This document shows, in pieces, positions 9,481 to 22,137 of a DNA stretch of 64,000 nucleotides (position 1 is the stretch's first letter; the number at the start of each line of letters is the position of its first letter). The stretch covers positions 69,409,290 through 69,473,289 of the forward strand of contig CM075649.1 of assembly GCA_037953625.1 (NCBI GenBank), written 5' to 3'. The DNA is from Crotalaria pallida. Taxonomy: Eukaryota > Streptophyta > Magnoliopsida > Fabales > Fabaceae. Position numbers and translations under genes: made by a program. A model generated the notes under the pieces. The model saw nothing but the letters and a program-made list of their open reading frames with translations. It was not told the origin of the DNA and ran no database searches.

Positions 9481-12400
9481 TGGGGTACCAAGCAATGTTT
9501 TGGATCATTCTAATGGTTCTTATAAGTCCTAATACACATTCCTAGATCATTCTAAGCCTTTAGAATACTCTCTTAACCATTCAACACTTGTTAGAACATC
9601 CAAGGACTCGTGCTACACGCTCTACGTCCCTTGGTGTACCAAGCAATGTTTCGGATCATTCTAATGGTTCTTATAAGTCCTAATACACATTCCTAGATTC
9701 TAAGCCTTTAGAATACTCTCTTAACCATTATACACTTGTTAAACCTCCAAGGACTCATGCTACACCCTCTACGTCCCTTGAGGACTCAAGTATTGTTTAG
9801 GATCATTCTAATGGTTCTTATAAGTCCTAATACACATTCCTAGACCATTCTAAGCCTTTAGAATACTCTCTTAACCATTCTACACTTGTTAGAACATCCA
9901 AGGACTCGTGCTACACCCTCTACGTCACTTGGGGTACCGAGCAATGTTTAGGATCATTCTAATGGTTCTTATAAGTCCTAATACACATTCCTAGACCATT
10001 TTAAGCCTTTAGAATACTCTCTTAACCATTCTAAACTTGTTAGAACCTCCAAGGACTCGTGCTACACCCTCTACGTCCTTTGGGGTACATGGAAATGTTT
10101 AGGATCATTCTAATGGTTCTTATAAGTCCTAATACACATTCTTAGACCATTCTAAGCCTTTAGAATACTCTCTTAACCATTCTACACTTGTTTGAACATC
10201 CAAGGGCTCGTGCTACACCCTCTACGTCCTCTGGGGTACCAAGAAATGTTTAGGATCATTCTAATGGTTCTTATAAGTCCTAATACACATTCCTAGACCA
10301 TTCTAAGCCTTTAGAATACTCTCTTAACCATTCTACACTTGTTAGAACCTCCAAGGACTCATGTTACACGCTCTACGTCCCTTGGGGACTCAAGCATTCT
10401 TTAGGATCATTCTAATGGTTCTTATAAGTCCAAATACATATTACTAGACCATTCTAAGCCTTTAGAATACTCTCTTAACCATTCTACACTTTTCAGAACC
10501 TCCAAGGACTCACGCTACACACTCTACGTCCCTTGGGGACTCAAGCATTGTTTAGGATCATTCTAATGGTTCTTATAAATCCAAATACATATTCCTAGAC
10601 CATTCTAAGCCTTTAGAATACTCTCTTAACCATTCTACACTTGTTAGAACCTCCAAGGACTCGTGCTACACCCTCTACGTCACTTGGGGTACCAAGCAAT
10701 GTTTTGGATCATTCTAATGGTTCTTATAAGTCCTAATACACATTCCTAGATCATTCTAAGCCTTTAGAATACTCTCTTAACCATTCAACACTTGTTAGAA
10801 CATCCAAGGACTCGTGCTACACGCTCTACGTCCCTTGGTGTACCAAGCAATGTTTCGGATCATGCTAATGGTTCTTATAAGTCCTAATACACATTCCTAG
10901 ATTCTAAGCCTTTAGAATACTCTCTTAACCATTATACACTTGTTAAACCTCCAAGGACTCATGCTACACCCTCTACGTCCCTTGAGGACTCAAGTATTGT
11001 TTAGGATCATTCTAATGGTTCTTATAAGTCCTAATACACATTCCTAGACCATTCTAAGCCTTTAGAATACTCTCTTAACCATTCTACACTTGTTAGAACA
11101 TCCAAGGACTCGTGCTACACCCTCTACGTCACTTGGGGTACCGAGCAATGTTTAGGATCATTCTAATGGTTCTTATAAGTCCTAATACACATTCCTAGAC
11201 CATTTTAAGCCTTTAGAATACTCTCTTAACCAATCTACACTTGTTAGAACATCCAAGGACTCGTGCTACACCCTCTACGTCCCTTGGTGTACCATGCAAT
11301 GTTTAGGATCATTCTAATGGTTCTTATAAGTCCTAATACACATTCCTAGACCATTCTAAGCCTTTAGAATACTCTCTTAACCATTCTACACTTGTTAGAA
11401 CCTCCAAGGACTCATGCTACACCCTCTACGTCCCTTGGGGACTCAAGCACTGTTTAGGATCATTCTAATGGTTCATATAAGTCCAAATACATATTCCTAG
11501 ACCATTCTAAGCCTTTAGAATACTCTCTTAACCATTCTACACTTGTTAGAACCTCCAAGGACTCGTGCTACACCCTCTACGTCCTTTGGGGTACATGGAA
11601 ATGTTTAGGATCATTCTAATGGTTCTTATAAGTCCTAATACACATTCCTAGACCATTCTAAGCCTTTAGAATACTCTCTTAACCATTCTACACTTGTTTG
11701 AACATCCAAGGGCTCGTGCTACACCCTCTACGTCCTCTGGGGTACCAAGAAATGTTTAGGATCATTCTAATGGTTCTTATAAGTCCTAATACACATTCCT
11801 AGACCATTCTAAGCCTTTAGAATACTCTCTTAACCATTCTACACTTGTTAGAACCTCCAAGGACTCATGTTACACGCTCTACGTCCCTTGGGGACTCAAG
11901 CATTCTTTAGGATCATTCTAATGGTTCTTATAAGTCCAAATACATATTACTAGACCATTCTAAGCCTTTAGAATACTCTCTTAACCATTCTACACTTTTC
12001 AGAACCTCCAAGGACTCACCCTACACGCTCTACGTCCCTTGGGGACTCAAGCATTGTTTAGGATCATTCTAATGGTTCTTATAAATCCAAATACATATTC
12101 CTAGACCATTCTAAGCCTTTAGAATACTCTCTTAACCATTCTACACTTGTTAGAAAATCCAAGGACTCGTGCTACACCCTCTACGTCACTTGGGGTACCA
12201 AGCAATGTTTTGGATCATTCTAATGGTTCTTATAAGTCCTAATACACATTCCTAGATCATTCTAAGCCTTTAGAATACTCTCTTAACCATTCAACACTTG
12301 TTAGAACATCCAAGGACTCGTGCTACACGCTCTACGTCCCTTGGTGTACCAAGCAATGTTTTGGATCATTCTAATGGTTCGTATAAGTCCTAATACACAT

Positions 12401-13720
12401 TCCTAGATTCTAAGCCTTTAGAATACTCTCTTAACCATTATACACTTGTTAAACCTCCAAGGACTCATGCTACACCCTCTACGTCCCTTGAGGACTCAAG
12501 TATTGTTTAGGATCATTCTAATGGTTCTTATAAGTCCTAATACACATTCCTAGACCATTCTAAGCCTTTAGAATACTCTCTTAACCATTCTACACTTGTT
12601 AGAACATCCAAGGACTCGTGCTACACCCTCTACGTCCCTTGGTGTACCAAGCAATGTTTAGGATCATTCTAATGGTTCTTATAAGTCCTAATACACATTC
12701 CTAGATTCTAAGCCTTTAGAATACTCTCTTAACCATTATACACTTGTTAAACCTCCAAGGACTCATGCTACACCCTCTACGTCCCTTGAGGACTCAAGTA
12801 TTGTTTAGGATCATTCTAATGGTTCTTATAAGTCCTAATACACATTCCTAGACCATTCTAAGCCTTTAGAATACTCTCTTAACCATTCTACACTTGTTAG
12901 AACATCCAAGGACTCGTGCTACACCCTCTACGTCCCTTGGTGTACCAAGCAATGTTTAGGATCATTCTAATGGTTCTTATAAGTCCTAATACACATTCCT
13001 AGATTCTAAGCCTTTAGAATACTCTCTTAACCATTATACACTTGTTAAACCTCCAAGGACTCATGCTACACCCTCTACGTCCCTTGAGGACTCAAGTATT
13101 GTTTAGGATCATTCTAATGGTTCTTATAAGTCCTAATACACATTCCTAGACCATTCTAAGCCTTTAGAATACTCTCTTAACCATTCTACACTTGTTAGAA
13201 CCTCCAAGGACTCGTGCTACACCCTCTACGTCCTTTGGGGTACATGGAAATGTTTAGGATCATTCTAATGGTTCTTATAAGTCCTAATACACATTCCTAG
13301 ACCATTCTAAGCCTTTAGAATACTCTCTTAACCATTCTACACTTGTTTGAACATCCAAGGGCTCGTGCTACACCCTCTACGTCCTCTGGGGTACCAAGAA
13401 ATGTTTAGGATCATTCTAATGGTTCTTATAAGTCCTAATACACATTCCTAGACCATTCTAAGCCTTTAGAATACTCTCTTAACCATTCTACACTTGTTAG
13501 AACCTCCAAGGACTCATGTTACACGCTCTACGTCCCTTGGGGACTCAAGCATTCTTTAGGATCATTCTAATGGTTCTTATAAGTCCAAATACATATTACT
13601 AGACCATTCTAAGCCTTTAGAATACTCTCTTAACCATTCTACACTTTTCAGAACCTCCAAGGACTCATGCTACACGCTCTATGTCCCTTGGGGACTCAAG
13701 CATTGTTTAGGATCATTCTA
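9240..13720 (+). repeat. Nested HOR series of 8, 10 and 11 monomers
   Basis: The rare marker ACACTTTTCAG occurs at 9,285, 10,489, 11,995 and 13,644 (position of its CTTTTC). Spacings are 1,204, 1,506 and 1,649 bp, equal to 8 x 151 - 4, 10 x 151 - 4 and 11 x 151 - 12, that is one, one and three 147-bp class D monomers. Each unit runs through a class E monomer (TACATGGAAATG), a class F monomer, a CATGTTACACG class B monomer, the CTTTTCAG monomer, class A, class C and class D. The units are thus the same block with different numbers of inserted dimers. Confidence 0.87.
12360..13140 (+). repeat. 298-bp dimer HOR (class C + class D), three class D copies
   Basis: The class D marker CCTAGATTCT lies at 12,402, 12,700 and 12,998, spaced 298 bp = 2 x 151 - 4. 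Each unit is one class C monomer (151 bp) followed by one class D monomer (147 bp). This local expansion accounts for the extra length of the 1,649-bp unit compared with its neighbours. Confidence 0.9.
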
Positions 13721-16700
13721 ATGGTTCTTATAAATCCAAATACATATTCCTAGACCATTCTAAGCCTTTAGAATACTCTCTTAACCATTCTACACTTGTT
13801 AGAACCTCCAAGGACTCGTGCTACACCCTCTACGTCACTTGGGGTACCAAGCAATGTTTTGGATCATTCTAATGGTTCTTATAAGTCCTAATACACATTC
13901 CTAGATCATTCTAAGCCTTTAGAATACTCTCTTAACCATTCAACACTTGTTAGAACATCCAAGGACTCGTGCTACACGCTCTACGTCCCTTGGTGTACCA
14001 AGCAATGTTTCGGATCATTCTAATGGTTCTTATAAGTCCTAATACACATTCCTAGATTCTAAGCCTTTAGAATACTCTCTTAACCATTATACACTTGTTA
14101 AACTGCCAAGGACTCATGCTACACCCTCTACGTCCCTTGAGGACTCAAGTATTGTTTAGGATCATTCTAATGGTTCTTATAAGTCCTAATACACATTCCT
14201 AGACCATTCTAAGCCTTTAGAATACTCTCTTAACCATTCTACACTTGTTAGAACATCCAAGGACTCGTGCTACACCCTCTACGTCCCTTGGTGTACCAAG
14301 CAATGTTTAGGATCATTCTAATGGTTCTTATAAGTCCTAATACACCTTTCTAGACCATTCTAAGCCTTTAGAATACTCTCTTAACCATTATACACTTGTT
14401 AAAACCACCAAGGACTCGTGCTACACGCTCTACGTCCCTTGGGGACTCAAGCATTGTTTAGGATCATTCTAATGGTTCATATAAGTCCAAATACATATTC
14501 CTAGACCATTCAAAGCCTTTAGAATACTCTCTTAACCATTCTACACTTGTTAGAACCTCCAAGGACTCGTGCTACACCCTCTACGTCACTTGGGGTACCA
14601 AGCAATGTTTTGGATCATTCTAATGGTTCTTATAAGTCCTAATACACATTCCTAGATCATTCTAAGCCTTTAGAATACTCTCTTAACCATTCAACACTTG
14701 TTAGAACATCCAAGGACTCGTGCTACACGCTCTACGTCCCTTGGTGTACCAAGCAATGTTTCGGATCATTCTAATGGTTCTTATAAGTCCTAATACACAT
14801 TCCTAGATTCTAAGCCTTTAGAATACTCTCTTAACCATTATACACTTGTTAAACTGCCAAGGACTCATGCTACACCCTCTACGTCCCTTGAGGACTCAAG
14901 TATTGTTTAGGATCATTCTAATGGTTCTTATAAGTCCTAATACACATTCCTAGACCATTCTAAGCCTTTAGAATACTCTCTTAACCATTCTACACTTGTT
15001 AGAACATCCAAGGACTCGTGCTACACCCTCTACGTCCCTTGGTGTACCAAGCAATGTTTAGGATCATTCTAATGGTTCTTATAAGTCCTAATACACCTTT
15101 CTAGACCATTCTAAGCCTTTAGAATACTCTCTTAACCATTATACACTTGTTAAAACCACCAAGGACTCGTGCTACACGCTCTACGTCCCTTGGGGACTCA
15201 AGCATTGTTTAGGATCATTCTAATGGTTCATATAAGTCCAAATACATATTCCTAGACCATTCAAAGCCTTTAGAATACTCTCTTCACCATTCTACACTTG
15301 TTAGAACCTCCAAGGACTCGTGCTACACCCTCTACGTCACTTGGGGTACTGAGCAATGTTTAGGATCATTCTAATGGTTCTTATAAGTCCTAATACACAT
15401 TCCTAGACCATTCTAAGCCTTTAGAATACTCTCTTAACCATTCTACACTTGTTAGAACCTCCAAGGACTCATGCTACACGCTCTACGTCCCTTAGGGACT
15501 CAAACATTGTTTAGGATCATTCTAATGGTTCTTATAAATCCAAATACATATTCCTAGACCATTCTAAGCCTTTAGAATACTCTCTTAACCATTCTACACT
15601 TGTTAGAACCTACAAGGACTCGTGCTACACCCTGTACGTCACTTGGGGTACCGAGCAATGTTTAGGATCATTCTAATGGTTCTTATAAGTCCTAATACAC
15701 ATTCCTAGACCATTCTAAGCCTTTAGAATACTCTCTTAACCATTCTACACTTGTTAGAACATTCAAGGACTCGTGCTACACCCTCTACGTCACTTGGGGT
15801 ACCGAGCAATGTTTAGGATCATTCTAATGGTTCTTATAAGTCCTAATACACATTCCTAGACCATTCTAAGCCTTTAAAATACTCTGTTAACCATTCAACA
15901 CTTGTTAGAACATCCAAGGACTCGTGCTACAGCCTCTACGTCCCTTGGTGTACCAAGCAATGTTTCGGATCATTCTAATGGTTCTTATAAGTCCTAATAC
16001 ACATTCCTAGATTCTAAGCCTTTAGAATACTCTCTTAACCATTATACACTTGTTAAACCTCCAAGGACTCATCCTACACCCTCTACGTCCCTTGAGGACT
16101 CAAGTATTGTTTAGGATCATTCAAATGGTTCTTATAAGTCCTAATACACATTCCTAGACCATTCTAAGCCTTTAGAAAACTCTCTTAACCATTCTACACT
16201 TGTTAGAACATCCAAGGACTCGTGCTACACCCTCTACGTCCCTTGGTGTACCAAGAAATGTTTAGGATCATTCTAATGGTTCTTATAAGTCCTAATACAC
16301 CTTCCTAGACCATTCTAAGCCTTTAGAATACTCTCTTAACCATTCTACACTTGTTAGAACCTCCAAGGAATCATGCTACACGCTCTACGTCCCTCGGGGA
16401 CTCAAGCATTGTTTAGGATCATTCTAATGGTTCTTATAAGTCCTAATACACCTTCCTAGACCATTCTAAGCCTTTAGAATACTCTCTTAACCATTCTACA
16501 CTTGTTAGAACCTCCAAGGACTCGTGCTACACCCTCTACGTCCTTTGGGGTACATGGAAATGTTTAGGATCATTCTAATGGTTCTTATAAGTCCTAATAC
16601 ACATTCCTAGACCATTCTAAGCCTTTAGAATACTCTCTTAACCATTCTACACTTGTTTGAACATCCAAGGGCTCGTGCTACACCCTCTACGTCCTCTGGG

Positions 16701-19700
16701 GTACCAAGAAATGTTTAGGATCATTCTAATGGTTCTTATAAGTCCTAATACACATTCCTAGACCATTCTAAGCCTTTAGAATACTCTCTTAACCATTCTA
16801 CACTTGTTAGAACCTCCAAGGACTCATGTTACACGCTCTACGTCCCTTGGGGACTCAAGCATTCTTTAGGATCATTCTAATGGTTCTTATAAGTCCAAAT
16901 ACATATTACTAGACCATTCTAAGCCTTTAGAATACTCTCTTAACCATTCTACACTTTTCAGAACCTCCAAGGACTCATGCTACACGCTCTATGTCCCTTG
17001 GGGACTCAAGCATTGTTTAGGATCATTCTAATGGTTCTTATAAATCCAAATACATATTCCTAGACCATTCTAAGCCTTTAGAATACTCTCTTAACCATTC
17101 TACACTTGTTAGAACCTCCAAGGACTCGTGCTACACCCTCTACGTCACTTGGGGTACCAAGCAATGTTTTGGATCATTCTAATGGTTCTTATAAGTCCTA
17201 ATACACATTCCTAGATCATTCTAAGCCTTTAGAATACTCTCTTAACCATTCAACACTTGTTAGAACATCCAAGGACTCGTGCTACACGCTCTACGTCCCT
17301 TGGTGTACCAAGCAATGTTTCGGATCATTCTAATGGTTCTTATAAGTCCTAATACACATTCCTAGATTCTAAGCCTTTAGAATACTCTCTTAACCATTAT
17401 ACACTTGTTAAACTGCCAAGGACTCATGCTACACCCTCTACGTCCCTTGAGGACTCAAGTATTGTTTAGGATCATTCTAATGGTTCTTATAAGTCCTAAT
17501 ACACATTCCTAGACCATTCTAAGCCTTTAGAATACTCTCTTAACCATTCTACACTTGTTAGAACATCCAAGGACTCGTGCTACACCCTCTACGTCCCTTG
17601 GTGTACCAAGCAATGTTTAGGATCATTCTAATGGTTCTTATAAGTCCTAATACACCTTTCTAGACCATTCTAAGCCTTTAGAATACTCTCTTAACCATTA
17701 TACACTTGTTAAAACCACCAAGGACTCGTGCTACACGCTCTACGTCCCTTGGGGACTCAAGCATTGTTTAGGATCATTCTAATGGTTCATATAAGTCCAA
17801 ATACATATTCCTAGACCATTCAAAGCCTTTAGAATACTCTCTTAACCATTCTACACTTGTTAGAACCTCCAAGGACTCGTGCTACACCCTCTACGTCACT
17901 TGGGGTACCAAGCAATGTTTTGGATCATTCTAATGGTTCTTATAAGTCCTAATACACATTCCTAGATCATTCTAAGCCTTTAGAATACTCTCTTAACCAT
18001 TCAACACTTGTTAGAACATCCAAGGACTCGTGCTACACGCTCTACGTCCCTTGGTGTACCAAGCAATGTTTCGGATCATTCTAATGGTTCTTATAAGTCC
18101 TAATACACATTCCTAGATTCTAAGCCTTTAGAATACTCTCTTAACCATTATACACTTGTTAAACTGCCAAGGACTCATGCTACACCCTCTACGTCCCTTG
18201 AGGACTCAAGTATTGTTTAGGATCATTCTAATGGTTCTTATAAGTCCTAATACACATTCCTAGACCATTCTAAGCCTTTAGAATACTCTCTTAACCATTC
18301 TACACTTGTTAGAACATCCAAGGACTCGTGCTACACCCTCTACGTCCCTTGGTGTACCAAGCAATGTTTAGGATCATTCTAATGGTTCTTATAAGTCCTA
18401 ATACACCTTTCTAGACCATTCTAAGCCTTTAGAATACTCTCTTAACCATTATACACTTGTTAAAACCACCAAGGACTCGTGCTACACGCTCTACGTCCCT
18501 TGGGGACTCAAGCATTGTTTAGGATCATTCTAATGGTTCATATAAGTCCAAATACATATTCCTAGACCATTCAAAGCCTTTAGAATACTCTCTTCACCAT
18601 TCTACACTTGTTAGAACCTCCAAGGACTCGTGCTACACCCTCTACGTCACTTGGGGTACTGAGCAATGTTTAGGATCATTCTAATGGTTCTTATAAGTCC
18701 TAATACACATTCCTAGACCATTCTAAGCCTTTAGAATACTCTCTTAACCATTCTACACTTGTTAGAACCTCCAAGGACTCATGCTACACGCTCTACGTCC
18801 CTTAGGGACTCAAACATTGTTTAGGATCATTCTAATGGTTCTTATAAATCCAAATACATATTCCTAGACCATTCTAAGCCTTTAGAATACTCTCTTAACC
18901 ATTCTACACTTGTTAGAACCTACAAGGACTCGTGCTACACCCTGTACGTCACTTGGGGTACCGAGCAATGTTTAGGATCATTCTAATGGTTCTTATAAGT
19001 CCTAATACACATTCCTAGACCATTCTAAGCCTTTAGAATACTCTCTTAACCATTCTACACTTGTTAGAACATTCAAGGACTCGTGCTACACCCTCTACGT
19101 CACTTGGGGTACCGAGCAATGTTTAGGATCATTCTAATGGTTCTTATAAGTCCTAATACACATTCCTAGACCATTCTAAGCCTTTAAAATACTCTGTTAA
19201 CCATTCAACACTTGTTAGAACATCCAAGGACTCGTGCTACAGCCTCTACGTCCCTTGGTGTACCAAGCAATGTTTCGGATCATTCTAATGGTTCTTATAA
19301 GTCCTAATACACATTCCTAGATTCTAAGCCTTTAGAATACTCTCTTAACCATTATACACTTGTTAAACCTCCAAGGACTCATCCTACACCCTCTACGTCC
19401 CTTGAGGACTCAAGTATTGTTTAGGATCATTCAAATGGTTCTTATAAGTCCTAATACACATTCCTAGACCATTCTAAGCCTTTAGAAAACTCTCTTAACC
19501 ATTCTACACTTGTTAGAACATCCAAGGACTCGTGCTACACCCTCTACGTCCCTTGGTGTACCAAGAAATGTTTAGGATCATTCTAATGGTTCTTATAAGT
19601 CCTAATACACCTTCCTAGACCATTCTAAGCCTTTAGAATACTCTCTTAACCATTCTACACTTGTTAGAACCTCCAAGGAATCATGCTACACGCTCTACGT

Positions 19701-19833
19701 CCCTCGGGGACTCAAGCATTGTTTAGGATCATTCTAATGGTTCTTATAAGTCCTAATACACCTTCCTAGACCATTCTAAGCCTTTAGAATACTCTCTTAA
19801 CCATTCTACACTTGTTAGAACCTCCAAGGACTC
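13143..19833 (+). repeat. 3,310-bp tandem duplication (22 monomers), two copies
   Basis: Copies about 13,143-16,452 and 16,453-19,762, with shared sequence running on to about 19,833. Every rare marker I compared lies 3,310 bp apart: AACTGCC (14,103/17,413 and 14,854/18,164), CTTAGGGACTCAAACATT (15,491/18,801), CCTGTACGTC (15,631/18,941), ATCCTACACC (16,071/19,381), TTTAGAAAAC (16,171/19,481), CCCTCGGGGA (16,391/19,701). I found no difference between copies at these points, so it looks very recent. 3,310 = 22 x 151 - 12, matching the three 147-bp class D monomers in each copy. The longest clean tandem unit in the window. Confidence 0.95.
13770..15283 (+). repeat. 751-bp tandem duplication (5 monomers) nested in the 22-mer, first copy
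   Basis: Markers are 751 bp apart: GCAATGTTTTGG (13,851/14,602), AACTGCC (14,103/14,854), AAAACCACC (14,401/15,152). 751 = 5 x 151 - 4 (one class D monomer). Identity ends near 14,530/15,283, where TTAACC becomes TTCACC. The pair was then copied as a whole by the 3,310-bp duplication (second instance about 17,080-18,593), so the 5-mer duplication is the older event. Confidence 0.92.
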
Positions 19834-21231
19834 ATGCTACACCCTCTACGTCCCTTGGGGACTCAAGAAATGTTTAGGATCATTCTAATGGTTCATATAA
19901 GTCCAAATACATATTCCTTGACCATTCTAAGCCTTTAGAATACTCTCTTAACCATTCTACACTTGTTAGAACATCCAAGGACTCGTGCTACACCCTCTAC
20001 GTCCCTTGGTGTACCAAGCAATGTTTAGGATCATTCTAATGGTTCTTATAAGTCCTAATACACATTCCTAGATTCTAAGCCTTTAGAATACTCTCTTAAC
20101 CATTATACACTTGTTAAACCTCCAAGGACTCATGCTACACCCTCTACGTCCCTTGAGGACTCAAGTATTGTTTAGGATCATTCTAATGGTTCTTATAAGT
20201 CCTAATACACATTCCTAGACCATTCTAAGCCTTTAGAATACTCTCTTAACCATTCTACACTTGTTAGAACCTCCAAGGACTCGTGCTACACCCTCTACGT
20301 CCTTTGGGGTACATGGAAATGTTTAGGATCATTCTAATGGTTCTTATAAGTCCTAATACACATTCCTAGACCATTCTAAGCCTTTAGAATACTCTCTTAA
20401 CCATTCTACACTTGTTTGAACATCCAAGGGCTCGTGCAACACCCTCTACGTCCTCTGGGGTACCAAGAAATGTTTAGGATCATTCTAATGGTTCTTATAA
20501 GTCCTAATACACCTTCCTAGACCATTCTAAGCCTTTAGAATACTCTCTTAACCATTCTACACTTGTTAGAACCTCCAAGGAATCATGCTACACGCTCTAC
20601 GTCCCTCGGGGACTCAAGCATTGTTTAGGATCATTCTAATGGTTCTTATAAGTCCTAATACACCTTCCTAGACCATTCTATGCCTTTAGAATACTCTCTT
20701 AACCATTCTACACTTGTTAGAACCTCCAAGGACTCATGCTACACCCTCTACGTCCCTAGGGGACTCAAGAAATGTTTAGGATCATTCTAATGGTTCATAT
20801 AAGTCCAAATACATATTCCTTGACCATTCTAAGCCTTTAGAATACTCTCTTAACCATTCTACACTTGTTATAACCTCCAAGGACTCGTGCTACACCCTCT
20901 ACGTCCTTTGGGGTACCAACCAATGTTTAGGATCATTCTAATGGTTCTTATAAGTGCTAATACACATTCCTAGACCATTATAGGCCTTTAGAATACTCTC
21001 TTAACCATTCTACACTTGTTAGAACCTCCAAGGACTCATGCGACACGCTCTACTTTCCTTAGGGACTAAAGAATTATTTAGGATCATTCTAATGGTTCTT
21101 ATAAGTCCAAATACATATTCCTAGACCATTCTAAGCCTTTAGAATACACTCTTAACCATGCTACACTTGTTAGAACCTCCAAGGACTTGTGCTACACCCT
21201 CTACGTCACTTGGGGTACCGAGCAATGTTTA

Positions 21232-22137
21232 GGATCATTCTAATGGTTCTTATAAGTCCTAATACACATTCCTAGACCATTCTAAGCCTTTAGAATACTC
21301 TCTTAACCATTCTACACTTGTTAGAACCTCCAAGGACTCATGCTACACGCTCTACGTTCCTTGGGGACTCAAGCATTGTTTAGGATCATTCTAATGGTTC
21401 TTATAAGTCCAAATACATATTACTAGACCATTCTAAGCCTTTAGAATACTCTCTTAACCATTCTACACTTGTTAGAACCTCCAAGGACTCATGCGACACG
21501 CTCTACTTCCCTTGGGGACTCAAGCATTATTTAGGATCATTCTAATGGTTCTTATAAGTCCAAATACATATTACTAGATCATTCTAAGCCTTTAGAATAC
21601 TCTCTTAACCATTCTACACTTGTTAGAACCTCCAAGGACTCATGCTACACGCTCTACGTTCCTTGGGGACTCAAGCATTGTTTAGGATCATTCTAATGGT
21701 TCTTATAAGTCCAAATACATATTACTAGACCATTCTAAGCCTTTAGAATACTCTCTTAACCATTCTACACTTGTTAGAACCTCCAAGGACTCATGCGACA
21801 CGCTCTACTTCCCTTGGGGACTCAGGCATTATTTAGGATCATTCTAATGGTTCTTATAAGTCCAAATACATATTACTAGACCATTCTAAGCCTTTAGAAT
21901 ACTCTCTTAACCGTTCTACACTTGTTAGAACCTCCAAGGACTCATGCTACATGCTCTACGTTCCTTGGGGACTCAAGCATTGTTTAGGATCATTCTAATG
22001 GTTCTTATAAGTCCAAATACATATTACTAGACCATTCTAAGCCTTTAGAATACTCTCTTAACCATTCTACACTTGTTAGAACCTCCAAGGACTCATGCGA
22101 CACGCTCTACTTCCCTTGGGGACTCAAGCATTATTTA
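21232..22137 (+). repeat. 302-bp dimer HOR, three copies
   Basis: Two monomer types alternate: one with CTACGTTCC and GCATTGTTT (markers at 21,351, 21,653 and 21,955), one with ATGCGACACG, CTACTTCCC and ATTATTT (markers at 21,491, 21,793, 22,095). Spacing is exactly 302 = 2 x 151 bp. The copies differ by single bases (ACTCAGGC, CCGTTC, ACATGC), so they are near but not fully identical. Confidence 0.9.
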
